From NCBI GenBank assembly GCA_021850745.1, contig JAJZKX010000148.1:1-5569 (forward strand): a stretch of 5,569 nucleotides of DNA, given 5' to 3'. Below the pieces are notes generated by a model, which was given only the letters and a program-made list of their open reading frames with translations, had not been told where the DNA came from and made no database searches. Shown one piece after another: positions 1 to 5,046 of the stretch. Source of the DNA: Thermoplasmata archaeon. Its GTDB lineage: Archaea > Thermoplasmatota > Thermoplasmata > Thermoplasmatales > Thermoplasmataceae. Each line of letters opens with the position of its first letter. The first letter of the stretch is position 1. Position numbers and translations under genes: made by a program.

Positions 1-85
1 GCGCACAAGGAAGAAAATCTAAAAGTGGGAAATTCCTGTACTCATAACTCAGTGTGCTATCGGATATTAATACAAACCTTGTCAT
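1..85 (-). CDS. 5' fragment of an unrecognised gene, cut by the left window edge
   Basis: An ATG at 85 on the minus strand opens a frame of 28 codons with no stop before the window ends. The peptide begins MTRFVLISDSTL and continues with an aromatic and leucine-rich stretch ending LLDFLPCA. The start is supported by a Shine-Dalgarno-like GAGGGAG at 90-96 and a TATA-like element at about 120-127, which together predict a leader of about 13 nt. The pattern (short hydrophobic strand, Ser/Asp turn) would suit the first beta-strand of a Rossmann-like domain. It vaguely recalls the opening of some archaeal cobalamin-binding radical SAM proteins, but 28 residues are too few to assign a family and I do not claim one. 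It lies downstream of and co-directional with the exported protein at 228-755, separated by 142 bp that appears to hold its own promoter. Confidence 0.6.
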   Translation of the reverse strand, partial: MTRFVLISDSTLSYEYRNFPLLDFLPCA

Positions 86-118
86 TTTTCTCCCTCAATC
101 AGTTAAAAACTTATTGTT

Positions 119-130
119 CATAAATATTTT
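119..130 (-). promoter_or_regulatory. TATA-like element for the partial gene at the left edge
   Basis: Read on the minus strand this is AAAATATTTATG, an AT-rich element centred about 39 nt upstream of the ATG at 85. With the usual archaeal spacing of about 26 nt, transcription would start near 98. That leaves a 13-nt leader containing GAGGGAG (90-96). Seen: the element and its spacing. Inferred: promoter activity. Confidence 0.45.
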
Positions 131-227
131 GAAAACACCGTTAGAAATAAATAGATAGTTTTCTATACCATTTTTCTGATTTTTTGAACATTTTCCATCC
201 ACATTTTCAAAACTCATTTTGATCAAC

Positions 228-755
228 TCACACCTTCCCAAGAACAAAACCGGTACCGTTAGCACCGTCATTTGATCCTATAACAACTATCTTCACAAGG
301 TACATTGTGCTTTTATTTTCCGGGTTGAATGCCTGCATATTGTTGAATGCAGACGGTGAAATCCACATCTGCAGGTGAATTGACGTGCCATTCCTGAAAC
401 TGGTTACCGTCACGTAGTTATATTTATCAGTGGAATTCACAACCAGCCCATTGTACGTTGATGATGTGTTTGCATATGAAGTCAGGTTTGCATAGCTGTT
501 TGCATCCGTTGTCACATTGCCAAAGTTAAATATGGACAGTGTTGAAGCATCTGACCTGACCGTTATGTTGAATTCAATATATCCTGGCGAGTTGACAAGA
601 ATAAGTGGTTTCTGTGACGTGCTTGCAGTGACGTTAAGATATCCCGCAGATGCTGAAAGTGATGTTTTGCTGTTGAAAATTGTGGCATATGCCATCCCTG
701 AAAAAACAATAAGCAACGCAACAGTTAAAACTACGGCACCTTTTCTGCCTATCAT
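228..755 (-). CDS. Exported, probably N-glycosylated surface protein; TasA/camelysin-like N-terminus
   Basis: This 175-residue protein has a typical export signal: a basic start (MIGRKG), a hydrophobic core at residues 7-20, and a possible signal-peptidase site after Ala-Tyr-Ala at about residue 24. The mature part is rich in Ser, Thr, Asn, Tyr and Val, has no cysteine and no second membrane segment, and reads as alternating beta-strand pattern. Nine N-X-S/T sequons are present (N41, N63, N80, N90, N96, N107, N122, N147, N166). The segment after the core (AYATIFNSKTSLSASAG, residues 22-38) resembles the layout of SipW-dependent proteins such as TasA and camelysin, where an A-Y-F-S/T pattern is followed by a small-residue stretch. 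Archaeal bundling pilins belong to that group. This is pattern resemblance only. The start at 755 is chosen because the in-frame ATG 15 nt upstream is followed by a stop. It is divergent from the MFS exporter. That it is an exported protein is fairly sure; its function is unknown. Confidence 0.8.
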   Translation of the reverse strand: MIGRKGAVVLTVALLIVFSGMAYATIFNSKTSLSASAGYLNVTASTSQKPLILVNSPGYIEFNITVRSDASTLSIFNFGNVTTDANSYANLTSYANTSSTYNGLVVNSTDKYNYVTVTSFRNGTSIHLQMWISPSAFNNMQAFNPENKSTMYLVKIVVIGSNDGANGTGFVLGKV

Positions 756-772
756 AAAGTGTTATTGCATTT

Positions 773-797
773 GAATATAAAATGGTTATTAATATTT
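773..797 (-). promoter_or_regulatory. Candidate TATA elements for the exported surface protein gene
   Basis: On the minus strand a TTTATATTC element lies at 773-781, centred 22 nt before the ATG at 755. An alternative AT-rich element (AAATATTAAT) lies at about 788-797, centred 37 nt before it. The first would give a leaderless mRNA but is slightly close; the second would give a leader of about 11 nt. No Shine-Dalgarno motif precedes the ATG (CAATAACACTTT), which favours leaderless or near-leaderless expression. Confidence 0.4.
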
Positions 798-800
798 CAT

Positions 801-825
801 TACTTAATCAATTATGAATTAAGTA
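801..825. promoter_or_regulatory. Perfect 8-bp inverted repeat, candidate operator of the MFS exporter gene
   Basis: TACTTAAT (801-808) and its exact reverse complement ATTAAGTA (818-825) flank a 9-bp spacer. The half-site centres are 17 bp apart, a size suited to a dimeric helix-turn-helix regulator. The right arm runs into the TATA-like TTTATAT at 826-832 that would drive the exporter gene at 860, so a bound protein would block TBP/TFB binding. The dyad is also 46 bp upstream of the divergent gene's start and could affect both. Efflux pumps of this type are often controlled by MarR- or TetR-like repressors, but no regulator gene is in the window. In an AT-rich spacer such a repeat could also arise by chance. 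Confidence 0.45.
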
Positions 826-833
826 TTTATATC
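824..833 (+). promoter_or_regulatory. TATA box for the MFS exporter gene
   Basis: TATTTATATC is centred about 31 nt upstream of the ATG at 860, predicting a start of transcription near 855 and an almost leaderless mRNA. A purine-rich GGCGGATGAT at 845-854 resembles a Shine-Dalgarno sequence. It would be in the mRNA only if transcription began from a more upstream element such as the AT-rich stretch near 788-797. Which promoter is used cannot be decided from sequence. Confidence 0.5.
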
Positions 834-859
834 CTGCTGGAATAGGCGGATGATTAAAG

Positions 860-2599
860 ATGGTCAAGTATAAGTGGGTAGCACTGTCAAACACAACACT
901 TGGTGTACTGATGGCTTCAATTAACAGCACCATCGTGTTGATTTCACTGCCGGCAATCTTCAAGGGCATAGGGCTGAACCCATTCCTTGGCTCCTCATTC
1001 CAGTACCTGCTCTGGATATTGATGGGATATATGATGGTGACAGCAGTTCTTCTTGTAACCTTCGGAAGGCTGTCAGATATTTTTGGGAGAGTAAGGCTTT
1101 TTAACCTTGGATTCCTTATTTTTACCATTGGCTCAATATTGCTGTACCTCACTGTAGGAACAGGTGACACAGCGGGTTTGGAACTGATTCTGTTCAGGAT
1201 GATCCAGGCTGTCGGGGCATCGTTCCTCTTCGCCAATTCCGCTGCTATCATTACAGACAGTTTCCCTGCAAATGAGAGGGGCAAAGCAATGGGGCTCAAC
1301 CAGATAGCAGCCCTTGCCGGCTCACTCATAGGGCTTATCCTTGGGGGCATACTTGCAACAATATACTGGAGGGATGTGTTCCTTGTAAGTGTGCCAGTGG
1401 GCATAATCGGAACGGTATGGTCATACGCCAAACTTAAGGAAACTTCCACAAGGCACGAAAAACAAAAACTTGACATTCCAGGCAATATTGCGTTCGCAGG
1501 CGGGCTTACACTTATCCTCCTTGGAGTAACATATGGCCTGATGCCCTATGGCAGTTCAGGCATGGGGTGGGGAAACCCATACGTGATTGCATCAATGTCC
1601 ATCGGATTATTCTTCCTCATAGCTTTCGTATTCATAGAAAAGGCAGTTGAACAGCCAATGTTCAATCTTTCATTATTCAGGAACAGGGCTTTTGCAACAG
1701 GCAGCTTTGCAAGCATGCTTCAGTCCATGGGAATGGGCGGAATGATGTTCATGATTATTATCCTCCTTCAGGGAATATGGCTCCCCCTGCATGGGTACAG
1801 TTACAGCTCTGTTCCATTCTGGGCAGGGATATACACAATTCCAATGATGCTGGGATTTGTTGTTTTTGGTCCTGTCAGCGGAGCACTGTCTGACAAGATT
1901 GGCGCAAGGTTGATTTCAACAGCCGGGCTTTCAATAAGTGCAGTTGCATTCCTTTTGCTTGCAACACTGCCTTACAACTTTTCTTACATTCCATTTGCAC
2001 TGATGCTTTTTATGATGGGTTCAGGAATGGGAATGTTTGCGGCTCCAAATATTACAGCAGTGATGAACTCGGTAAAGCCACAGTTGAGGGGTGTCGCATC
2101 TGGAATGAGGGCTACACTGCAAAACACAGGCCAGACAGCGAGCATGGGAATTTTCTTTACGATTGTCCTTGTGTATCTGACAAGGCTTATGCCCGGTTCA
2201 TTTGGCCCGGCACTTGCAACATCCGGTGCACCTGTTTTAATACCAGTATTTGACAAGCTTCCACCAACATCAGCACTGTTCTCTGCGTTTCTTGGGTATA
2301 ACCCGGTAGGGACAATTCTATCAGAACCTGCACTTGCAGGCCTCAGCGCACTCATACCACACTCAGTGATCCTGACACTGGAAGGAAAAATATGGTTCCC
2401 AACAGCACTGGCAGGTTCATTCATGACTTCCCTGAGGATGGCCTTTATCGCAGGATTTTTCATATTCATTATTGGGGCAATACTTTCAGCACTGAGGGGA
2501 AAGAGGGTCATATATGATGAATCAAGAACAGAGAGCAAAAGGGAAATAGAAACACCATCACACGCCTCTCCCTCAGCACTGAAGACAGAAGAAACCTGA
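860..2599 (+). CDS. MFS multidrug-type exporter, DHA2 family, 14 membrane helices
   Basis: This 579-residue membrane protein fits the drug:H+ antiporter-2 family, which exports toxic organic compounds at the cost of the proton gradient. I count 14 hydrophobic segments, at about residues 8-30, 48-68, 82-100, 107-132, 146-168, 172-190, 208-228, 242-260, 280-305, 318-340, 352-370, 376-395, 425-441 and 523-546. MFS motif A is at 69-80 ([12 protein letters not shown]), with its second-half copy at 337-350 ([14 protein letters not shown]). The motif B arginine is R113 in [10 protein letters not shown], and the motif C-like glycine pattern in helix 5 is at 152-163. Helix 1 carries [11 protein letters not shown] (21-31) where family members usually have an Asp before the Ser/Thr-Thr; here it is N22. 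An approximately 80-residue loop (442-522) between helices 13 and 14 should face outside. The hydrophilic C-terminal tail (about 549-579) is cytoplasmic. The gene stands alone. The substrate is not predictable; the family call is firm. Confidence 0.93.
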   Translation: MVKYKWVALSNTTLGVLMASINSTIVLISLPAIFKGIGLNPFLGSSFQYLLWILMGYMMVTAVLLVTFGRLSDIFGRVRLFNLGFLIFTIGSILLYLTVGTGDTAGLELILFRMIQAVGASFLFANSAAIITDSFPANERGKAMGLNQIAALAGSLIGLILGGILATIYWRDVFLVSVPVGIIGTVWSYAKLKETSTRHEKQKLDIPGNIAFAGGLTLILLGVTYGLMPYGSSGMGWGNPYVIASMSIGLFFLIAFVFIEKAVEQPMFNLSLFRNRAFATGSFASMLQSMGMGGMMFMIIILLQGIWLPLHGYSYSSVPFWAGIYTIPMMLGFVVFGPVSGALSDKIGARLISTAGLSISAVAFLLLATLPYNFSYIPFALMLFMMGSGMGMFAAPNITAVMNSVKPQLRGVASGMRATLQNTGQTASMGIFFTIVLVYLTRLMPGSFGPALATSGAPVLIPVFDKLPPTSALFSAFLGYNPVGTILSEPALAGLSALIPHSVILTLEGKIWFPTALAGSFMTSLRMAFIAGFFIFIIGAILSALRGKRVIYDESRTESKREIETPSHASPSALKTEET

Positions 2600-2606
2600 A
2601 ACTGAG

Positions 2607-2650
2607 CTTTATTTTTCCATGAAGGCAGAACGGTTTCAGGATTGTTTTTC
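2607..2650 (+). terminator. T-tracts downstream of the MFS gene
   Basis: Two T-rich runs follow the stop codon at 2597-2599: TTTATTTTT (2608-2616) and TTGTTTTT (2642-2649). Archaeal RNA polymerase terminates at such T-runs on the non-template strand without needing a hairpin. The second lies directly before the inverted repeat at 2651-2687. Confidence 0.45.
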
Positions 2651-2687
2651 AATTTGCAGAAACAGAATTATCCTGGTTTTGCAAATT
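2651..2687. repeat. Hairpin-forming inverted repeat between convergent genes
   Basis: AATTTGCA (2651-2658) pairs exactly with TGCAAATT (2680-2687). The stem can extend inward with AAAC (2660-2663) against GTTT (2676-2679), leaving a one-base bulge, and then AG against CT. It lies in the middle of the 120-bp spacer between the convergent exporter and mqnD genes. It could act as a bidirectional 3'-end structure that stops or stabilises both transcripts. No T-run follows it on the plus strand. Confidence 0.4.
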
Positions 2688-2694
2688 CAGGCTC

Positions 2695-2719
2695 AAAAAT
2701 GGAAAGAAAATAATTGGAA
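2695..2719 (-). terminator. T-rich tract downstream of mqnD
   Basis: Read on the minus strand just past the mqnD stop, the sequence is TTATTTTCTTTCCATTTTT, a T-rich run typical of archaeal intrinsic termination. It ends at the hairpin at 2651-2687. Confidence 0.45.
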
Positions 2720-3535
2720 TCAGACAATTTCCATTTCGAATTTTGGGAGAAGCCCCATCTTGAAGGCTCTGCCGTAATACATATTAAGTGCTTTTCTTCC
2801 GGGGTTGCCAAAATCGATTGAAAGATCGTTTACATACATCTGAATGAACCTGGTTTCAAGTTCAAGATCCGTGTATCTTGCGTATTTCATCGCATATGTT
2901 GCAGCTTCTTCCACGTGCTGCTGAGCGTATTTTATTGAGTTCTCGAAGTCCTTGATATAGTTTGCAATGACCTCTTTCCCAAGAGATTTTCTTATGGCAT
3001 TAAATCCAAGGGGCACCGGAAGGTCTCCTGCATATTTCTTCCATTCATCGTAGATTGCCGCCAGTTTTATAAGGCCCTTTTCCCCGTAAGTCAACTGTTC
3101 ATCGTGTATGATTATTCCAGCCTGGATATCTCCCTTTACAATTGCATCCGGGATCAGGTCAAATCTCATAGGCCTCAGGTCAGCATCCTTTTCCACGAAC
3201 ATCCTGAAGAGAAGATGGGCTGAAGTGCCAAGCCCGGGTGAACCTATAACTGCCTCTTTAAAATCAACCTCGCTTTTGCCCACAACCAGTGGCCCATATT
3301 TTAGGCCAAAACTGGCACCCGATCTTGTCAGGGCATATGTTTCATTCACATCCGCATACGCATTGGCCGAAATTGCCGTTACGTCATACATTCCTGTCTT
3401 TGCTTCATGGTTGAGGGTTTCTATGTCTTTTATTATCTGTTCATAATCCATGCTGGTTTCAATCTTTCCTGTGACCATTGCATAAAACATGAATGCGTCA
3501 TCAGGATCAGGCGTGTGTGCCACTGTTAATTTCAT
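2720..3535 (-). CDS. mqnD: 1,4-dihydroxy-6-naphthoate synthase (MqnD), menaquinone biosynthesis
   Basis: In the futalosine route to menaquinone, MqnD converts cyclic de-hypoxanthine futalosine to 1,4-dihydroxy-6-naphthoate in the cytoplasm. This 271-residue protein has the usual length and the family's landmarks in order. These are HTPDPDDAFMF (7-17), the YDVTAISANAYA segment (50-61), GASFGLKYGPLVVGK (73-87), SPGLGTSAHLLFRMF (99-113), IIIHDEQLTYGEKGL (141-155), a W-containing segment ending LPVPLGFNAIRK (172-183), and MYVNDLSIDFG (233-243). The histidine H144 sits in the IHxxQLTY motif, where the family's proposed catalytic histidine is found. There is no signal peptide or lipobox, which argues against a periplasmic solute-binding protein of the same fold. 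The start at 3535 is favoured because the in-frame ATG 15 nt upstream meets a stop. It lies 65 bp downstream of the DUF302 gene, with a possible own TATA element. No other mqn gene is present here. MqnA is the main alternative, but the motifs favour MqnD. Confidence 0.85.
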   Translation of the reverse strand: MKLTVAHTPDPDDAFMFYAMVTGKIETSMDYEQIIKDIETLNHEAKTGMYDVTAISANAYADVNETYALTRSGASFGLKYGPLVVGKSEVDFKEAVIGSPGLGTSAHLLFRMFVEKDADLRPMRFDLIPDAIVKGDIQAGIIIHDEQLTYGEKGLIKLAAIYDEWKKYAGDLPVPLGFNAIRKSLGKEVIANYIKDFENSIKYAQQHVEEAATYAMKYARYTDLELETRFIQMYVNDLSIDFGNPGRKALNMYYGRAFKMGLLPKFEMEIV

Positions 3536-3555
3536 GGCATGTTATTTCATTATGA

Positions 3556-3584
3556 CATAAAAAGTTCGCAGAATATTTTTTAGT
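3556..3584 (-). promoter_or_regulatory. Candidate promoter elements of mqnD
   Basis: In the 65-bp gap before mqnD the minus strand carries CTTTTTATG (3556-3564), centred 25 nt before the ATG, which would give a leaderless mRNA. Further up is AAAAAATATT (about 3573-3582), which would give a leader of about 17 nt. No Shine-Dalgarno motif precedes the start. mqnD may therefore be transcribed on its own as well as by read-through from the DUF302 gene. Confidence 0.35.
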
Positions 3585-3600
3585 ATTTTAAAGTGAAAGT

Positions 3601-3987
3601 TTATTCAGCAAGTTCTGCAACTATTTTCTTAATAATTCCCTGAACCTTCAGCATAGTATTATTGGCTTTACCATCGCCAACCAGGCTTGCCATCGCTTCA
3701 GGCAACAGCCCTACAATTTCTGAACCTCCTTCAACGCCTTTTACAACGATCCTGCATGGAAGCAGTGATTCGAATCTTTTGTTAATATTCAGTATTTCTG
3801 AAGCAAATGAAGGATTGCAAACCTCATAGGTCCTAAGAGGAGAATATTCGAAGCCCTTGGACTTCAGGATTTCACTGGTTTTAATTTCCGCCAGAACCCC
3901 AAACCCGTTTTCCTTAACTTTTTCAGGCAGGGCTGAGCATACATCTTCAAATTTTTTATCGCTTTTAACTCTTATCTCAACATCCAT
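3601..3987 (-). CDS. DUF302 family protein
   Basis: This small cytoplasmic protein of 128 residues has no signal peptide or membrane segment. It matches the DUF302 pattern: an N-terminal strand and helix (FEDVCSALPEKVKENGFGVL, about 13-32), an EIKTSEILKSKG segment (34-45), the hallmark EVCNPSFASEIL (55-66), and LLPCRIVVKG (75-84). The cysteines C57 (CNP) and C78 (LPC) are the two positions typically conserved in the family; C17 is extra. Known members form small alpha/beta dimers, and the family's biochemical role is not established; some occur near sulfur or metal-handling genes. The gene is the upstream member of a tandem pair with mqnD, 65 bp apart, and divergent from carbamate kinase. The C-terminal 35 residues (about 94-128) look helical. 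Family call good, function unknown. Confidence 0.85.
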   Translation of the reverse strand: MDVEIRVKSDKKFEDVCSALPEKVKENGFGVLAEIKTSEILKSKGFEYSPLRTYEVCNPSFASEILNINKRFESLLPCRIVVKGVEGGSEIVGLLPEAMASLVGDGKANNTMLKVQGIIKKIVAELAE

Positions 3988-4005
3988 GATTTAAAATTAC
4001 ACCAA

Positions 4006-4016
4006 GGTTTAAACAT
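4006..4016 (-). promoter_or_regulatory. TATA-like element for the DUF302 gene
   Basis: The palindromic GTTTAAAC at 4007-4014 is centred about 23 nt upstream of the ATG at 3987 on the minus strand. This suggests a leaderless transcript. No Shine-Dalgarno motif is seen (GTAATTTTAAATC precedes the ATG). Confidence 0.4.
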
Positions 4017-4078
4017 TTTTCACTCAATTATGGATTTTTTGTTAAACACAATTTAGCCTTTAATAACTGTGCTTTCTC

Positions 4079-4085
4079 TTAAATA
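4079..4085 (+). promoter_or_regulatory. TATA-like element for the carbamate kinase gene
   Basis: TTAAATA is centred 35 nt upstream of the ATG at 4117, predicting a leader of about 9 nt. GTGAT at 4109-4113 matches the 3' part of the Shine-Dalgarno consensus (GGAGGTGATC) at suitable geometry, so initiation may be assisted by weak anti-SD pairing. An AATAAATC stretch at 4091-4098 is a closer alternative TATA element that would make the message leaderless. Confidence 0.4.
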
Positions 4086-4116
4086 GATGCAATAAATCTA
4101 CGTTTTCTGTGATAAA

Positions 4117-5046
4117 ATGAGCAAAATTGTAATCGCACTGGGTGGAAATGCTCTGATGGAGAATGAAGACTCAAGAGACTATGAAACCCAGGTAAGCAGA
4201 GCCGTAATAGCCTTTGAGTCTTTATCCGATATAATAGTCAAAGAAGATGTTATCATAACCCACGGAAACGGGCCACAGGTTGGCGACCTTATATTGAGAA
4301 ACCAGGAATCGGGGAATTTGCCGCCATCAATGCCTATGCACACTCTTGGTGCAATGTCTCAGGGGCTCATTGGTGAAATACTTATTGAAGCCTATGAACA
4401 GGTAAGATCAAGATCAGGAATAGGCAAAGAAGCAGTCAACATACTGACAAGAACCATCGTGAGCGATCAGGATTCAGCATTCAGGAATCCGGACAAACCT
4501 GTGGGAAGAGTATACAATGAGGCAGAATATAACAAACTGAAAAGTTCTACCGCATGGAGTTTCATGAAGACAGAGAAAGGCTGGCGGAGATGCGTGCCTT
4601 CACCCATGCCTCTTGACATCCTGGAAAAAAATGCAATCATGAACTGCCTGAACGCGGGTTTTCTTCCTATATGCACAGGGGGTGGCGGCATACCAGTATG
4701 CAAGGAAGGAAATTTCTACAGGGGGGTCGATGCAGTGATAGACAAGGACCTTGCATCATATGTTCTTGCTCATATGCTTGAAGCCGAGGAATTTGTCGTG
4801 CTTACAGACGTGGGCAATGTGTTCGTGGACTTTGGAAAAAGCACACAGAAGGCACTGGGGAAAGTTTCTTTGGAAGAAATTAAAAAATATTATGGGGATG
4901 GCCAATTTTCAAGGGGAAGCATGGGCCCAAAGGTCCTTGCTGCCATAAATTTTGTGGAGCATGGGGGAAAAGTTGCAAGGATCGGTTCGTTGAAAGATGC
5001 GAATAATGTCATATCCGGGCTATCCGGAACAGTTATTCAGGATTGA
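4117..5046 (+). CDS. arcC: Carbamate kinase
   Basis: This enzyme transfers phosphate between carbamoyl phosphate and ADP, giving ATP, carbon dioxide and ammonia, or the reverse. It acts in the cytoplasm as the last step of arginine deiminase-like or purine-derived carbamoyl-phosphate use; in some archaea the reverse direction is discussed. The 309 residues are full length for the amino acid kinase fold. Visible landmarks are IVIALGGNAL (4-13), HGNGPQVGDLILRNQ (49-63), GAMSQGLIGEIL (78-89), NPDKPVGRVY (124-133), WRRCVPSPMPLDILE (156-170), CTGGGGIPV (186-194), GVDAVIDKDLASYVLA (203-218) with the active-site lysine K210, LTDVGNVFV (229-237) and FSRGSMGPKVLAAI (264-277). No key segment is missing. 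The start at 4117 places the first strand normally. There is no arginine deiminase or ornithine carbamoyltransferase gene nearby. Its last 10 bp overlap the end of the convergent phosphoribosyltransferase gene. Confidence 0.95.
   Translation: MSKIVIALGGNALMENEDSRDYETQVSRAVIAFESLSDIIVKEDVIITHGNGPQVGDLILRNQESGNLPPSMPMHTLGAMSQGLIGEILIEAYEQVRSRSGIGKEAVNILTRTIVSDQDSAFRNPDKPVGRVYNEAEYNKLKSSTAWSFMKTEKGWRRCVPSPMPLDILEKNAIMNCLNAGFLPICTGGGGIPVCKEGNFYRGVDAVIDKDLASYVLAHMLEAEEFVVLTDVGNVFVDFGKSTQKALGKVSLEEIKKYYGDGQFSRGSMGPKVLAAINFVEHGGKVARIGSLKDANNVISGLSGTVIQD

Noticed and set aside
1..123. Open plus-strand frame from the left edge to the stop at 121-123
   Set aside because: The 40-residue translation looks random and it conflicts with the better supported minus-strand gene start at 85.
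131..165. Short inverted repeats (GAAAAC/GTTTTC and TAGAAA/TTTCTA) downstream of the surface protein gene
   Set aside because: Six-bp AT-rich stems with 21- and 12-nt loops and no T-run after them on the relevant strand; expected by chance in such AT-rich sequence.
517..774. Plus-strand open frame opposite the exported surface protein gene
   Set aside because: Fully antisense to the gene with signal peptide and sequons; no plausible start signals.
850..873. Seven-codon upstream frame (ATG at 850, stop 871-873) overlapping the exporter start
   Set aside because: If transcription begins near 855, as the TATA box predicts, this ATG is not in the mRNA; too short to support.
808..1485. Long open frame on the minus strand (225 codons) overlapping the start of the exporter gene
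   Set aside because: It lies almost wholly antisense to a strongly supported membrane-protein gene, its translation has no family-like motifs, and no promoter or ribosome-binding site precedes it.
1984..2652. Minus-strand open frame of 222 codons opposite the 3' half of the exporter gene
   Set aside because: Antisense shadow of a clear CDS; proline/serine-rich low-logic translation with no recognisable domain.
3108..3446. Plus-strand open frame inside mqnD
   Set aside because: Antisense to conserved MqnD motifs; no independent evidence for coding.
2720..3535. MqnD-like protein as a periplasmic solute-binding protein of an ABC transporter
   Set aside because: The fold is shared, but there is no signal peptide, lipobox or adjacent permease/ATPase gene, and MqnD motifs including the IHxxQLTY histidine are present.
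4084..4100. TAGAT/ATCTA inverted repeat near the carbamate kinase promoter
   Set aside because: Only five base pairs; insufficient to propose an operator.
4467..4948. Two short open frames within carbamate kinase (minus 4467-4703 and plus 4751-4948)
   Set aside because: Both are out-of-frame shadows of a full-length conserved kinase.
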